A stretch of 64,000 nt of DNA from Pseudomonas aylmerensis (GCF_001702265.1 NZ_MAUE01000024.1:19197-83196); one strand, 5' to 3'; shown: positions 25,257-34,624, counted from the stretch's first letter. Notes: generated from the sequence alone by a model not told the origin. Translations and numbers: made by a program.

Positions 25257-28200
25257 TCAACTCTCATACACCGGTTGTTCGACCTCTCGATGGTGCGTGG
25301 CGCCGATAAACAGGTACATCGCCGGCACCATGAACAGCGTCAACAGCGTGCCGATCGACAGCCCGGCAAAGATCACCAGCCCCATGTCATGCCGACCCGC
25401 AGCCCCGGCGCCGGAGGCCCAGACCAGCGGCACCACGCCCAGGACCATGGCCGCCGTGGTCATCAGGATCGGCCGCAGGCGCACGGCGGCCGCTTCTTCA
25501 ATGGCCTCACGTTTGCTGTGGCCTGCGCGCTGCAGTTCGTTGGCGAACTGCACAATCAGAATCCCGTGCTTGGTGATCAGCCCCAATAGCGTCACCAGGC
25601 CCACCTGGGTGTACACATTGATCGAGGCGTAACCCATGGTGATAAACGCCAGGGCACCAAACAGTGCCGGTGGCACCGAGAACAGAATCACCACCGGGTC
25701 GCGGAAGCTTTCAAACTGGAAGGCCAGCGCCAGGTAGACGATCAGGATCGAGAACATCAGCAGCCCGACGAAGCCACCGGATTCCTGCATGAACTGCCGC
25801 GACTCGCCGGAAAAGTCGGAGGTATAGCCCGACGGCGCCACGTTGTTGAGGATCGTATTGAGTTTGGCCAGCAGCTCGCCCTGGGCCACGCCACTCACGC
25901 CGGAAAGCGTGGCCGAATTGAGTTGCTGGAAGTGGTTGATCGACTCCGGCTGCGTCGACGTCTCGATGTGCGCCACGGTGCGCGCGGGGATCATCGCACC
26001 GGCGGGCGTGCGAATGTAGTAATCGAGAATCTGCTCCGGGTTGAGGCGGTTGACCTGCAGCACCTGGGGAATGACTTTGTACGAGCGCCCGGCAGTGGAG
26101 AAGTAGTTGACGTAGTTGCCGCCCAGGGCCGCCGACAACGCCGCGCCGACATCGGCCTGGGTCATGCCCAATGCAGCGATTTTTTCCCGGTCGACCACCA
26201 GTCGCGCCTGGGGCTTGTCGAGTTTCAGGTCCATGTCGGAGAACCAGAACAGCTGCTGCTTCTGCGCCTCGGCCATCACCGCTTGCGCGACCTCATTGAG
26301 GTTTTCCACCGAATCAGTGGTGGTGATCACAAACTGTACCGGCAACCCTTGGGCCCCCGGCAGCGACGGCAACGGAAAGGCGGCGATGGTTGCGCCGGGC
26401 ACCTGGTTCCACTTTTGCTGCAGGTCCAGAATCAGCTGGGCCTGGGAGCGGGTCCGATCGTCCCAGGTCTTGAGCAGCACGCCGCCCAGGCCTTGATTGA
26501 GCGCCGGCAGGCCGGTGAGCTGGAACATTTGCGCGTACTCGGACTCCTTGCTGGCGATCTGGAACGCCTGGTCGGCGATACGCTCCATCTGCTGCGGCGA
26601 GGCGGTCGGCGGGCCTTTGATCTGCATGAACACCAGGCCCTGGTCTTCGGTCGGCGACAGCTCGCTCTTGGCGGTCATGCCACTGGCGGCGACCAGCAGG
26701 AACAGCACAAAGCCAAACGTCACCAGCACCGGCCAGATGTCCAGCCCGCCGGACAGCACGCGGTGATAACGCCCGCGCAGCCAGTCAAAATACTGATCGA
26801 GGCGGCGCGCGAAGCGACCTTCCTCCTGGCCGGTCTTGAACAGCTTGGAGGTCATCATCGGCGACAGCGTCAACGCCACCACGGCCGACACGGTGACCGC
26901 GCCCGCCAGCGAAAAACAGAACTCCTTGAACAGCGCGCCCGTCAGGCCGCTGCGCAAGCCGATGGGCACGTACGCAGCAATCAGCACCACCGTCATCGCA
27001 ATGATCGGCCCGCCCAGTTCGCGCGCCGCCACCAACGCGGCCTCCAGCACACCTTTGCCTTCTTCCTTGATATGTCGGTCGACGTTTTCCACCACAATGA
27101 TTGCGTCGTCGACCACCAGCCCGATCGCCAACACCAGCGCGAGCAGGGTCAGCAGGTTGATCGAGTAACCGAGCAGGTACATGACGAAGAAGGTACCGAC
27201 CAGCGACAGCGGGATCGCCACCAGGGGCACAATCACCGCCCGGAAAGAGCCGAGGAACAGGTAGATGACCACCGAGACAATGATCATCGCCTCCACCAGG
27301 GTCTTCACCACCTCGTAGATCGAGGTGTTGATGAACGCGGTGGAGTCATACACGATGTCGCCGCGCACGCCGGTGGGCAGTTGCGATTGCAGCTCGGGGA
27401 ACGCCTGGCGCACGCTGTCGGCGACCGTGAGGATGTTCGCGGTGGGGGCCACCTTGATGCCGATGAACACCGAGCGCTTGCCGGAAAATGCCACGCTGCT
27501 GTCATAGCTCTCGGCGCCGAGGGTGACCGTCGCCACGTCCGCCAGGTACACCAGTGCATCGCCTTTCTGCTTGATCACCAGCTGTTTGAACTCATCCACT
27601 GTGTGCAGATCGGTGCCGGCGGTGAGGTCCACGGTCACGGTCTGCCCGCGCGTAGAGCCGACGGCCGACAGGTAGTTGTTGTTGGCCAGCGCCGTCGACA
27701 CGTCCTGCGCGGTGACGTTATGCGCCGCCAGTTTGTCCGGGTCGAGCCAGGCGCGCAGGGCGAACTGGCGCCCGCCGAGGATTTCGGCGGTCTGCACGCC
27801 CTGGATCGAATCCAGCTTGGGCTTGACCACGCGCACCAGGTAGTCAGTGATGTTGTTGGTCGGCAGGGTGTCACTGTAGAAGCCCAGATACATCGCATCG
27901 GTGGTCTGCCCGACGGCGATGGTCAGCACCGGTTCCTGGGCCTGGGCCGGCAACTGGTTCTTGACCGAGTTGACCTGGGTGTTGATCTCGGTCAGCGCCT
28001 TGCTCGCGTCGTAGTTCAGCCGCAGCGTGGCGGTGATGGTCGAGATCCCGGTGATGCTTGAAGAGGCCAGGTAGTCGATGCCCTGGGCCTGGGCAATCGC
28101 CGACTCCAGCGGCTGGGTAATAAAGCCTGCGACCGTGGACGCGTCCGCCCCGTAATAGGAGGTAGTAATGGTCACCACGGTATTTTCGGTGCGCGGCCAT

Positions 28201-28307
28201 TGATTGACCGGCAATTCGAAGATCGAGCGCAGCCCCAGGATCAGGATGAACAGCGACACGACCACGGCCCACACCGGTCGCTGGATAAAGGTATCGGTAA
28301 GCTTCAT
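25257..28307 (-). CDS. RND efflux pump inner-membrane transporter, HAE-1 family
   Basis: 1016 aa, normal for AcrB-like pumps. It begins MKLTDTFIQRPVWAVVVSLF; two periplasmic loops separate 12 membrane segments. TM4 carries the proton-relay pair in LAIGLVVDDAIIVVENV, and TM10 the Lys in GLITKHGILIVQFANELQ, both matching essential AcrB residues. ADxGAALSAALGGNYVNYF is typical of the docking/pore region. It works with the MFP and outer-membrane channel encoded just upstream to expel amphiphilic compounds. The closest recalled relatives are MexI/MexW-like proteins, but no specific name is justified. Third gene of the operon, 9 bp after the MFP gene. Confidence 0.92.
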   Translation of the reverse strand: MKLTDTFIQRPVWAVVVSLFILILGLRSIFELPVNQWPRTENTVVTITTSYYGADASTVAGFITQPLESAIAQAQGIDYLASSSITGISTITATLRLNYDASKALTEINTQVNSVKNQLPAQAQEPVLTIAVGQTTDAMYLGFYSDTLPTNNITDYLVRVVKPKLDSIQGVQTAEILGGRQFALRAWLDPDKLAAHNVTAQDVSTALANNNYLSAVGSTRGQTVTVDLTAGTDLHTVDEFKQLVIKQKGDALVYLADVATVTLGAESYDSSVAFSGKRSVFIGIKVAPTANILTVADSVRQAFPELQSQLPTGVRGDIVYDSTAFINTSIYEVVKTLVEAMIIVSVVIYLFLGSFRAVIVPLVAIPLSLVGTFFVMYLLGYSINLLTLLALVLAIGLVVDDAIIVVENVDRHIKEEGKGVLEAALVAARELGGPIIAMTVVLIAAYVPIGLRSGLTGALFKEFCFSLAGAVTVSAVVALTLSPMMTSKLFKTGQEEGRFARRLDQYFDWLRGRYHRVLSGGLDIWPVLVTFGFVLFLLVAASGMTAKSELSPTEDQGLVFMQIKGPPTASPQQMERIADQAFQIASKESEYAQMFQLTGLPALNQGLGGVLLKTWDDRTRSQAQLILDLQQKWNQVPGATIAAFPLPSLPGAQGLPVQFVITTTDSVENLNEVAQAVMAEAQKQQLFWFSDMDLKLDKPQARLVVDREKIAALGMTQADVGAALSAALGGNYVNYFSTAGRSYKVIPQVLQVNRLNPEQILDYYIRTPAGAMIPARTVAHIETSTQPESINHFQQLNSATLSGVSGVAQGELLAKLNTILNNVAPSGYTSDFSGESRQFMQESGGFVGLLMFSILIVYLALAFQFESFRDPVVILFSVPPALFGALAFITMGYASINVYTQVGLVTLLGLITKHGILIVQFANELQRAGHSKREAIEEAAAVRLRPILMTTAAMVLGVVPLVWASGAGAAGRHDMGLVIFAGLSIGTLLTLFMVPAMYLFIGATHHREVEQPVYES

Positions 28308-28316
28308 GGGACACCT

Positions 28317-29513
28317 TTAATGTTCTTGGGGAGTCGGGGCCGGGTCATTGAGCGGTGCCGCGCTGTTATCGACCTTCACCGGCGAGCCATTCTTGAGTTT
28401 CATCTGGCCGCTGGTGATCAACAGGTCGCCTTCCTTCACGCCGGACAGGATCGCTACCTGGTCGCCACGGGTCGGCCCGGTCTGGATAAAGGTCTGTTGC
28501 GCCGTCAGCACGTCCTCGCCCTTGTCGTTCTTGGCCGACGTCGCGATGAATACGGTGGTGCCGTAAGGGTTGTAGGTGACTGCGGTCTGCGGCACGGTGA
28601 GGTAGCGCTGCGGCGTCCCGGAGGTCACGACGGCGCGGGCGAACATGCCGGGCACCAGGCTTTGCCTGGGGTTCTCGACGGTCGCTTCGACGGTGACGTT
28701 GCGCGTGGTCGAGTCGAACTGGGTATCGATGGTGCTGACGCGCCCGGTGAAGGTCTGGTTGGACAGGCCGTCGGCGGTCACTGCGACGGGTTGGCCGATG
28801 GCGATGGCTTCGAGCTGGGTTTGCGGCACGGTGAAGTCGATGTAGATCGGGTCGAACGTCTGCAGCGTGGCGATTTTGTCGCCGGGGTTGAGGTATTGCC
28901 CCGGGTTGACGCTGGTAATGCCGATCCGCCCGGCAAACGGCGCGCGAATGGTTTTCTTCGCCACCAGTGCGCGCTGTTGTTCCGCTGCCGCTTGCTTGGC
29001 CTTCAGGTCGGCGGTGTCGGTGTCGACCTGGGCCTGGGACACGGCGTTGACCGCCAGTTGGGCTTTGTCGCGCTTGAGTACGATCACCGCCAGATCGGCC
29101 GTGGCCTCAAGCGAATGCAGTTGGGCGATGTCGGAATCGGCATTCAGTTGCACCAACAGGGCCTGGGCCGGCACCTCTTGGCCAGGTTTGAAACCGAGGG
29201 TGCGCACGATACCGCCGACCTCGGTGGTCACATCCACCCCGCGAACCGCCTTCATTGACCCCACGGCCGAGACGCTGGGTTGCCACTCGCTGAACGGCAC
29301 GTGCATGGCCGTCACTACTGCGGCGGGCAACGGCGCCTTGGACTGGGCGATCAGTGCCGAAATCTGCACGAATTTCACCCCGGCAATGATCGCCACGATC
29401 ACCAGCACCACCGCGACCATGATCAGCATCGGCCGCCATAACCGGCGCTTGCGTGGGCTGCCCGGTGCGCTGGGCGCGGGAGGCAGGGGAGAGGCAGTCT
29501 GGACGTCAGCCAT
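28317..29513 (-). CDS. RND efflux membrane-fusion protein (periplasmic adaptor)
   Basis: 398 aa from ATG 29513; a GTG at 29525 would add four residues and neither has a strong SD. A single N-terminal membrane anchor is present, RPMLIMVAVVLVIVAIIAGV, after a Pro-rich cytoplasmic start. Then come HlyD/MFP features: GVDVTTEVGGIVRTLGFKPG (lipoyl half), an alpha-hairpin rich in Ala/Lys/Gln around residues 120-165, IRAPFAGRIGITSVNPGQYL (second lipoyl half) and VPQTAVTYNPYGTTVFI in the membrane-proximal domain. It bridges the pump to the outer-membrane channel. It sits between those two genes in a pump operon. Confidence 0.9.
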   Translation of the reverse strand: MADVQTASPLPPAPSAPGSPRKRRLWRPMLIMVAVVLVIVAIIAGVKFVQISALIAQSKAPLPAAVVTAMHVPFSEWQPSVSAVGSMKAVRGVDVTTEVGGIVRTLGFKPGQEVPAQALLVQLNADSDIAQLHSLEATADLAVIVLKRDKAQLAVNAVSQAQVDTDTADLKAKQAAAEQQRALVAKKTIRAPFAGRIGITSVNPGQYLNPGDKIATLQTFDPIYIDFTVPQTQLEAIAIGQPVAVTADGLSNQTFTGRVSTIDTQFDSTTRNVTVEATVENPRQSLVPGMFARAVVTSGTPQRYLTVPQTAVTYNPYGTTVFIATSAKNDKGEDVLTAQQTFIQTGPTRGDQVAILSGVKEGDLLITSGQMKLKNGSPVKVDNSAAPLNDPAPTPQEH

Positions 29514-29542
29514 GGAGAATCTCACTGTTTCAATGATTCAGT

Positions 29543-31141
29543 TCAGTCGAACCGCGCCGAGTCGCTGGGCGCAGGCTTTTTCGTGGCCGGCATGATTTCC
29601 TGCCACGACGGCAGGCCGAAGCGATCCGGACGGCCCTTTGTCGCGGGGTCCACATCCGTGCGGTTCCACCAGCCGCCACCCAGTGCCTGGAACAGCGCCG
29701 TGGTGTCGCTGTAGCGCGCAGCCTGTGCCCTGACACGTGCCAAAGCAGTGTTCTGGTAGGTTTGCTGGGCGTTGAGCAGGTTGATGTACGCCACGGCGCC
29801 GAGACGGAACTGGGTTTGCACCAGATCCAGGCTGGCTTGCGCGGAGCGTTCCGCCACGACCTGCTGGTTGAGTGCGTCAGCGTCGGCTTCCAGCGCCCGG
29901 AGCGCGTTGGCCACGTCCTGGAACGCGGTCAGCACGGTACCGCGATAGCGCGCCGCCGATTCGTCATAGGCCGCCACGGCCGCGCGTTTGCGGTGTTCGA
30001 GCGCGCCGGCATCAAACAGCGGCTGAGTGATCGCGCCGGCCAGGCTCCACACGCCGGAGCCGGACGAAAACAGCTTGGTGCCGCCCGCCACCGTGGAGCC
30101 CAATGACCCGGTGATGCTGAACTGCGGCAGTTGGTTGGCCACGGCCACACCAATGTCAGCGCTGGCCTGGTGCAATTGCGCCTGTGCAGAGCGCACATCC
30201 GGCCGCTGCGCGACCATGTCGGAAGGCAGGCTGACCGGCAGTGCCTGCGGCAGTTGCAGGGAGGCCAGGTTGAAACGCTCACCCTGATCCTGATTGGGGA
30301 AGCGGCCGAGGTAGGCCATCAGCTGGTTGCGCGTCTGCGCCAATTGCTTCTGCAACGGCGGCAAGGTCGCGCGCGACTGTGCCAGCGCGGTCTGTTGCGT
30401 GAGCACGTCGGCATCACTGATGGCGCCCAGGCGCCGCTGGGCTTGCAGCAAGTCGAGCTGGCCGCCCTGCAGGCGGATGATTTCCTCGGTGACGGCGATC
30501 TGGTCTCGCACCGACGCCAGGCTGATCGCGGTATTGACCACATTGGCGGTCAAGGTCAGATACGTCGCCTCCAGCTGGAAGCGCTGGTACTCGGCCTGCG
30601 CCGAGGTGGCTTCGATTTGCCGGCGCGTACCGCCAAACACATCGGGCGCATAGGACACGCTCAACGAGGCCGAACTGACGGTGAGAATCGGCGACTCCGG
30701 CAGCCCCGAAGTGACGCCGGAGACTTTCTCGCGGGCTTTTTGCACGTTGCCACTGACCGAGGGAAACAGAGACGCCTGGTCGGCATACACCAACTCGTTG
30801 GCCTGGCGCAGCGCGGCTTGCGCGGCGCTCACGTCCGGGTTGGCGCGCAAGGCCTCTTCAACCAGGGCATTGAGGGCTGGCGAACGGAAGAGCGCCCACC
30901 ATTGACCGGGAATATCCATCCCGGCGATCAACCGCTGCGCCGCGCCCCCGGTGTCGATATCGGCCTGGGCAGTGGTGCTGAGCTTTTCGCGAGAGTAGTC
31001 GGCATTCGCCGGCGCATCGGGGCGCACGAAATCCGGCCCGACCGTACAGCCGGCGAGGGCGAGGCATAGCAGGCTCAAGGGCGCCAGAAGGTGTGCAACG
31101 TGTTGCGGTCTGGATACACGCTGCCGCGGGTGCTCTTTCAT
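29543..31141 (-). CDS. RND efflux outer-membrane lipoprotein channel (OprM/NodT family)
   Basis: 532 aa. The signal peptide ends in a lipobox, LCLALAGC, so Cys about 32 would be lipidated. The mature start TVGPDFVRPDAP is the hallmark of the NodT/OprM family. Two OEP repeats follow (ALRANPDVSAAQAALRQANE and later RPDVRSAQAQLHQASADIGVA), with coiled-coil helices rich in Ala/Gln between. It forms the trimeric TolC-like exit duct. Here the channel gene is first, followed by MFP and pump, an order common in CzcCBA-type loci but less so for drug pumps. No regulator gene is adjacent. Confidence 0.9.
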   Translation of the reverse strand: MKEHPRQRVSRPQHVAHLLAPLSLLCLALAGCTVGPDFVRPDAPANADYSREKLSTTAQADIDTGGAAQRLIAGMDIPGQWWALFRSPALNALVEEALRANPDVSAAQAALRQANELVYADQASLFPSVSGNVQKAREKVSGVTSGLPESPILTVSSASLSVSYAPDVFGGTRRQIEATSAQAEYQRFQLEATYLTLTANVVNTAISLASVRDQIAVTEEIIRLQGGQLDLLQAQRRLGAISDADVLTQQTALAQSRATLPPLQKQLAQTRNQLMAYLGRFPNQDQGERFNLASLQLPQALPVSLPSDMVAQRPDVRSAQAQLHQASADIGVAVANQLPQFSITGSLGSTVAGGTKLFSSGSGVWSLAGAITQPLFDAGALEHRKRAAVAAYDESAARYRGTVLTAFQDVANALRALEADADALNQQVVAERSAQASLDLVQTQFRLGAVAYINLLNAQQTYQNTALARVRAQAARYSDTTALFQALGGGWWNRTDVDPATKGRPDRFGLPSWQEIMPATKKPAPSDSARFD

Positions 31142-31156
31142 AGTTACTCTATTAAT

Positions 31157-31170
31157 CAGTTGGTTAACTG
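31157..31170. promoter_or_regulatory. Candidate operator upstream of the efflux operon
   Basis: CAGTT-GGTT-AACTG is an inverted repeat 16 bp before the channel-gene start, a common place for a repressor of efflux operons. It is short and no TetR/MarR gene lies nearby. The rest of the 31142-31428 gap (287 bp) shows no gene or other strong element. Confidence 0.3.
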
Positions 31171-31428
31171 CTTTTTTTGTCGAGCACTGCGTGCAGGTGC
31201 AACGGACCGGCCGGGTAACAAGGGCGCGGCGTCGCCGGATTCAGATGAGTGTAGGTGGTGCCGGGAACTGCGCAATGTGAGTGCATGGGGTCGCACAGGC
31301 ACGGCAGGCGCATTAAATGCGCTTTCGGCATTGTTAATGAATTAGGTTATGCATTGTGGTTATTTTACACGGCGGGGCGAGTCGCTCACTGTATGCGCCC
31401 TTAGTCACTTGGGCTGGAATACCTGGAC

Positions 31429-32754
31429 ATGAGCAAAAGACAGCTGAAACTGGGCGCCCTGACCATGGGCTGCGGTGGGCCCGGGCGCCACAACCTGTGG
31501 CTTGACCCACACCTGCCGGCCGATGCCAGTGTCAACGTCGACTGGTATATCGACATTGCGCGCCAGGCAGAGGCAGCGCTATTCGACTTGATGTTTATCG
31601 TCGACAGCCAGTTCATCACACCGGGGTCGCCCTCCCATTACCTCAATCGCCTGGAGCCGTTGACCCTGTTATCGGCGCTGGCCGTGAGCACGCGGCATCT
31701 AGGCCTGGTCGGCACGCTGACGACCTCCTACAACTCGCCGTATAACGTCGCGCGGCGCCTGGCATCGCTGGACCTGATCAGCAAAGGCCGCGCCGGCTGG
31801 AACGTGGTCACCAGCGGCGACGCCGGCACGGCCGGCAATTACAGCCGCGACGAGCATTATGATTACGACACCCGCTACGGCCGCGCCGCTGAACACGTGC
31901 AGGTGGTGCAGGGGTTGTGGAACTCCTATGAAGACGATGCCTTCGTGCGCGACCGCTCCACCGGCCAGTTCTTCGACCCGAGCAAACTGCACAGCCTGAA
32001 CCACAAGGGCGAGCATTTTTCCGTGGTCGGCCCGCTGAACATCCAGCGTTCACCCCAGGGCCAGCCGGTGATCTTCCAGGCCGGTGATTCGGAACAAGGC
32101 CGCGCCCTCGGTGCCGCTACCGCCGACGTGATCTTCACCCACGCCGCCAGCATCGAGCAGGGCCAGGCGTTTTACCAGGATGTAAAGGGCAGGGCGGCGC
32201 GGCTGGGCCGTGACCCGCAGCACCTGCTGGTAATGCCCGGCGCAGAAGTGTATGTCGGCGACACCGACGCGCATGCACGTGAAATCGAGCAGCATTACCA
32301 TCACGTCGACCATAGTTTTGAACTCGCCCTGAAGGAGTTCGGGCGCAACTTCGGTTGGCATGATTTCAGCCAGTACGACCTGGATGCGCCGTTTCCGCAA
32401 GAAAGCCTGGAGGCTGCGCGCAGCAGCTTCTTTACCGCAGCCAAACGCATTGCCGACCAGGCGCGCGATAAGGGTTTTACCTTGCGCCAGGCCGTTGAGT
32501 TTGGTCGACAACTGCGTCCGGGTGCCTTCGTGGGCACCGCCGACACCGTCGCGCGGAAAATGGCTGAGTGGTTCGAGGCGCGCGCCGTGGATGGTTTCAA
32601 CCTCTATATCGGGCACCCAGAGCAATTCAATCGGTTCACCCAGGAGGTCATTCCGTTGTTGCAGGAACGAGGGGTGTTCCGCACGGCGTACGAAGGCACG
32701 ACATTGCGTGAAAACCTGGGGCTGGACATTCCTCGGTTTGCACGCGGCGGCTAG
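31429..32754 (+). CDS. FMN-dependent monooxygenase of the NtaA/SnaA/DszA (DmoA) group, second copy
   Basis: 441 aa. Same family as 17976-19301, with shared RQLKLGAL start, LEPLTLLSALAVSTRHLGLVGT, SKGRAGWNVVTSGDAGTAGNYS, GQPVIFQAGDSEQGRALGAATADVIF and EGTTLRENLGLDI end. Loop sequences differ (for example CGGPGRHNLWLDPHLP near the start), so the substrate is probably different. It is a flavin-dependent oxygenase needing a separate FMN reductase. The gene is divergent from the efflux operon and convergent with the small DUF2256 gene; no transporter or reductase is adjacent. Organosulfur, amine or aromatic substrates are all possible. Confidence 0.88.
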   Translation: MSKRQLKLGALTMGCGGPGRHNLWLDPHLPADASVNVDWYIDIARQAEAALFDLMFIVDSQFITPGSPSHYLNRLEPLTLLSALAVSTRHLGLVGTLTTSYNSPYNVARRLASLDLISKGRAGWNVVTSGDAGTAGNYSRDEHYDYDTRYGRAAEHVQVVQGLWNSYEDDAFVRDRSTGQFFDPSKLHSLNHKGEHFSVVGPLNIQRSPQGQPVIFQAGDSEQGRALGAATADVIFTHAASIEQGQAFYQDVKGRAARLGRDPQHLLVMPGAEVYVGDTDAHAREIEQHYHHVDHSFELALKEFGRNFGWHDFSQYDLDAPFPQESLEAARSSFFTAAKRIADQARDKGFTLRQAVEFGRQLRPGAFVGTADTVARKMAEWFEARAVDGFNLYIGHPEQFNRFTQEVIPLLQERGVFRTAYEGTTLRENLGLDIPRFARGG

Positions 32755-32769
32755 CGATCCAACAGGTGT

Positions 32770-32925
32770 TCAGGCGGGTGGGCTGCCCGGTGCTGACGGC
32801 TTGTGTCGTCGGCAACGCTGCGAGCAGTAGCGCACTTCATCCCAACAGCGTGCCCATTTCTTGCGCCAGGCGAAATCCAATCCACAGACCACGCATTTTT
32901 TCACCGGGAGTTCGCTCTTCTTCAC
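32770..32925 (-). CDS. DUF2256 small zinc-ribbon-like protein
   Basis: 51 aa, too short for many gene finders. It starts at GTG 32925 and overlaps the stop of the photolyase gene by four bases (GTGA), so the two are translationally coupled. The sequence begins MKKSELPVKKCVVCGLDF and contains RKKWARCWDEVRYCSQRCRR. This gives two Cys pairs (CVVC and C...CSQRC) and the WxRKKWxxxWDEVxYCSxRCR pattern of DUF2256. The family is usually found next to CryB/PhrB-like photolyases; its function is not known to me. The cysteines suggest a bound zinc. High confidence from motif plus neighbour. Confidence 0.9.
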   Translation of the reverse strand: MKKSELPVKKCVVCGLDFAWRKKWARCWDEVRYCSQRCRRHKPSAPGSPPA

Positions 32926-34460
32926 AACCACTCCCCGGCATCGAGCCTGGCGAGCAGTGTCTGGCCGCGGTCCCAGAGCGCTTGTTGTTTGGGCTCAGTC
33001 ATTCGGTCGAGGTTTTTGTAGACCATGCCCATGCGCGGATTGCTGCGCAGAAGGTCGCCGTGACGCATGAGGAAGTGCCAGTAAAGCGCATTGAACGGGC
33101 AGGCGTCATCAGTGGTGCTTTCACTGACCTTGTACGCGCAGTTGCCGCAGTAGTCGGACATGCGTTTTATATATTGCCCACTCGCGCAATAAGGCTTGGA
33201 GCCCAGGTAGCCGCCGTCTGCGTGCATGACCATGCCCAGTGTATTGGGCAACTCGACCCAGTCGAACGCGTCCATGTAAATCGCCAGGTACCAGTCGCAA
33301 ATCTGATTCGGCGTGATGCCGGCCAGCAGCGCAAAGTTGCCGGTCACCATCAGCCGCTGGATATGGTGGGCATAGGCATGCTTCAGGCTTTGGCCGATCG
33401 CCTGGCGCATGCAGTTCATTTGGGTCTCGCCCGTCCAGTAGAACTCCGGAAGCGGCCTGCTGTTGCCAAACAGATTGCCGCTGGCGTAGTCCGGCATTTT
33501 CAGCCAGTAGACACCGCGGACATATTCGCGCCAACCGATGAGTTGGCGGATAAAACCTTCGGCGGCGTTGAGGGGAATCCTCTGCGCCCAATACGCCGAC
33601 TCGACGTCCTGGCACACCTGGCGCAGGTCCAGCAGGCCGATATTCAGCGCGGCGCTGATCCGGGCATGAAACAGGAAGGGTTCATCGCTGGCCATGGCAT
33701 CCTGATAGTCACCGAACGCCGCCAACCCCCAGTCGAGGAAGTACTCCCACAGCGCCTGGGCGTCGGCGTGGGTCACCGGGTAGTCAAAGGAGCCAAGGTC
33801 GCCATAATGTTCGGTGAAGTTCTTCGCCACCAGCGCCAGCACCTCCTGGGTGATGGCATCTGCGGTAAAGCGCATCGGCAGGGGCGCTCTCACCTGCTTG
33901 GGCAGCGCCTTGCGGTTGTCGGCATCAAAGTTCCAGGCGCCGCCCACCGGGCTGCCGTCGCCATTGACCAGCAGGCCGCTCTTGCGCCGCATCTCACGGT
34001 AGAAAAACTCCATGCGCAGCTGCTTTTTGCCGGCGGCCCAGGACGAGAATCCGGACCGGGTGCAGAGGAAGCGGCTATCGGTATGCCACTGGATGGCCAA
34101 GCCGCATGTCTTGAGGGACTGCTCCAGGCGCCAGTCACCGCACTCGGTCAGATGCAGCGAGTCGGGCTGCAGCAGCAACTGCCAGCGCTGCAACTCGCCC
34201 GGCACCGAGCCGCTGTTGTGCGGATCATCGAGGGTAACGTAATGCACGCGGATGCCCCGCTGTTGCAGCGCCTGGGCGAAATGGCGCATCGCGCTGAAGA
34301 TCAGTGCGATCTTCTGCGGGTGATGGGCCACGTGGCTGGCTTCCTCCATCACCTCGACCAGCAACACCGTGTCGTGTTCGGCATCCAACGCCTTCAAGGA
34401 GGCCAGGTCAAAAGACAACTGGTCGCCCAGGACCAGGCACAGTCGGTGAGTCTTATCCAT
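32922..34460 (-). CDS. cryB: Iron-sulfur bacterial cryptochrome/photolyase (CryB/PhrB family)
   Basis: 512 aa, the usual size for FeS-BCP proteins (DUF523-like N-domain annotated as photolyase-related). The N-terminus has RLCLVLGDQLSFDLASL, characteristic of this clade. FAD-domain sequence includes GFIRQLIGWREYVRGVYW, LKHAYAHHIQRLMVTGNFALL and YMDAFDWVELPNTLGMVMHADGG. The four Cys ligands of the [4Fe-4S] cluster are visible: TQMNCMRQ, KPYCASG, DYCGNC and DDACPF. Relatives are (6-4) photolyases (Agrobacterium PhrB) or blue-light sensors (Rhodobacter CryB). It is coupled to the DUF2256 gene. An upstream TGTA-type repeat (34491-34515) resembles LitR/PplR sites, which would make it light-induced. 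Confidence 0.92.
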   Translation of the reverse strand: MDKTHRLCLVLGDQLSFDLASLKALDAEHDTVLLVEVMEEASHVAHHPQKIALIFSAMRHFAQALQQRGIRVHYVTLDDPHNSGSVPGELQRWQLLLQPDSLHLTECGDWRLEQSLKTCGLAIQWHTDSRFLCTRSGFSSWAAGKKQLRMEFFYREMRRKSGLLVNGDGSPVGGAWNFDADNRKALPKQVRAPLPMRFTADAITQEVLALVAKNFTEHYGDLGSFDYPVTHADAQALWEYFLDWGLAAFGDYQDAMASDEPFLFHARISAALNIGLLDLRQVCQDVESAYWAQRIPLNAAEGFIRQLIGWREYVRGVYWLKMPDYASGNLFGNSRPLPEFYWTGETQMNCMRQAIGQSLKHAYAHHIQRLMVTGNFALLAGITPNQICDWYLAIYMDAFDWVELPNTLGMVMHADGGYLGSKPYCASGQYIKRMSDYCGNCAYKVSESTTDDACPFNALYWHFLMRHGDLLRSNPRMGMVYKNLDRMTEPKQQALWDRGQTLLARLDAGEWL

Positions 34461-34490
34461 TGCAGAACATCGCCGACCACTGCGATTTGT

Positions 34491-34515
34491 TGTACATAGC
34501 CTATGTCCTTGTATA
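34491..34515. promoter_or_regulatory. Candidate light-responsive (LitR/PplR, MerR-type) operator of cryB
   Basis: TGTACA (34491-34496) and TGTATA (34510-34515) are 13 bp apart, with the ACATAGCCTATGT palindrome between and overlapping. The element is 31 bp upstream of the cryB start. From memory, LitR-type regulators of Pseudomonas bind T(G/A)TACA-N12-TGTA(C/T)A near cryB and other photolyase genes. The spacing here is one base longer, so the match is suggestive only. Confidence 0.45.
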
Positions 34516-34560
34516 AGTTTTTAACACGATAGGCTTAAAGGGATGGACTGACAATCCGCC

Positions 34561-34592
34561 ATAAACAGAAAACCCGACACAGCGGTCGGGTT
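34561..34592 (-). terminator. Rho-independent terminator after the KGSA dehydrogenase gene
   Basis: AACCCGAC, loop of six, GTCGGGTT (34571-34592). On the minus strand it is followed by TTCTGTTTAT, a T-rich tail. It lies 33 bp after the stop codon at 34625 and ends the catabolic operon before the cryB promoter. Confidence 0.75.
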
Positions 34593-34624
34593 CTCTATTG
34601 AAGCGTTTTTATTCCCCGCTCGCT

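Noticed and set aside
25923..28061. A 712-codon plus-strand frame opposite the RND pump gene
   Set aside because: It is the antisense of a clear AcrB-like gene in high-GC DNA; its His/Arg/Gln-rich sequence has no domain character. The same holds for the long antisense frames over 4055-5779, 6071-7555 and 12153-13394.
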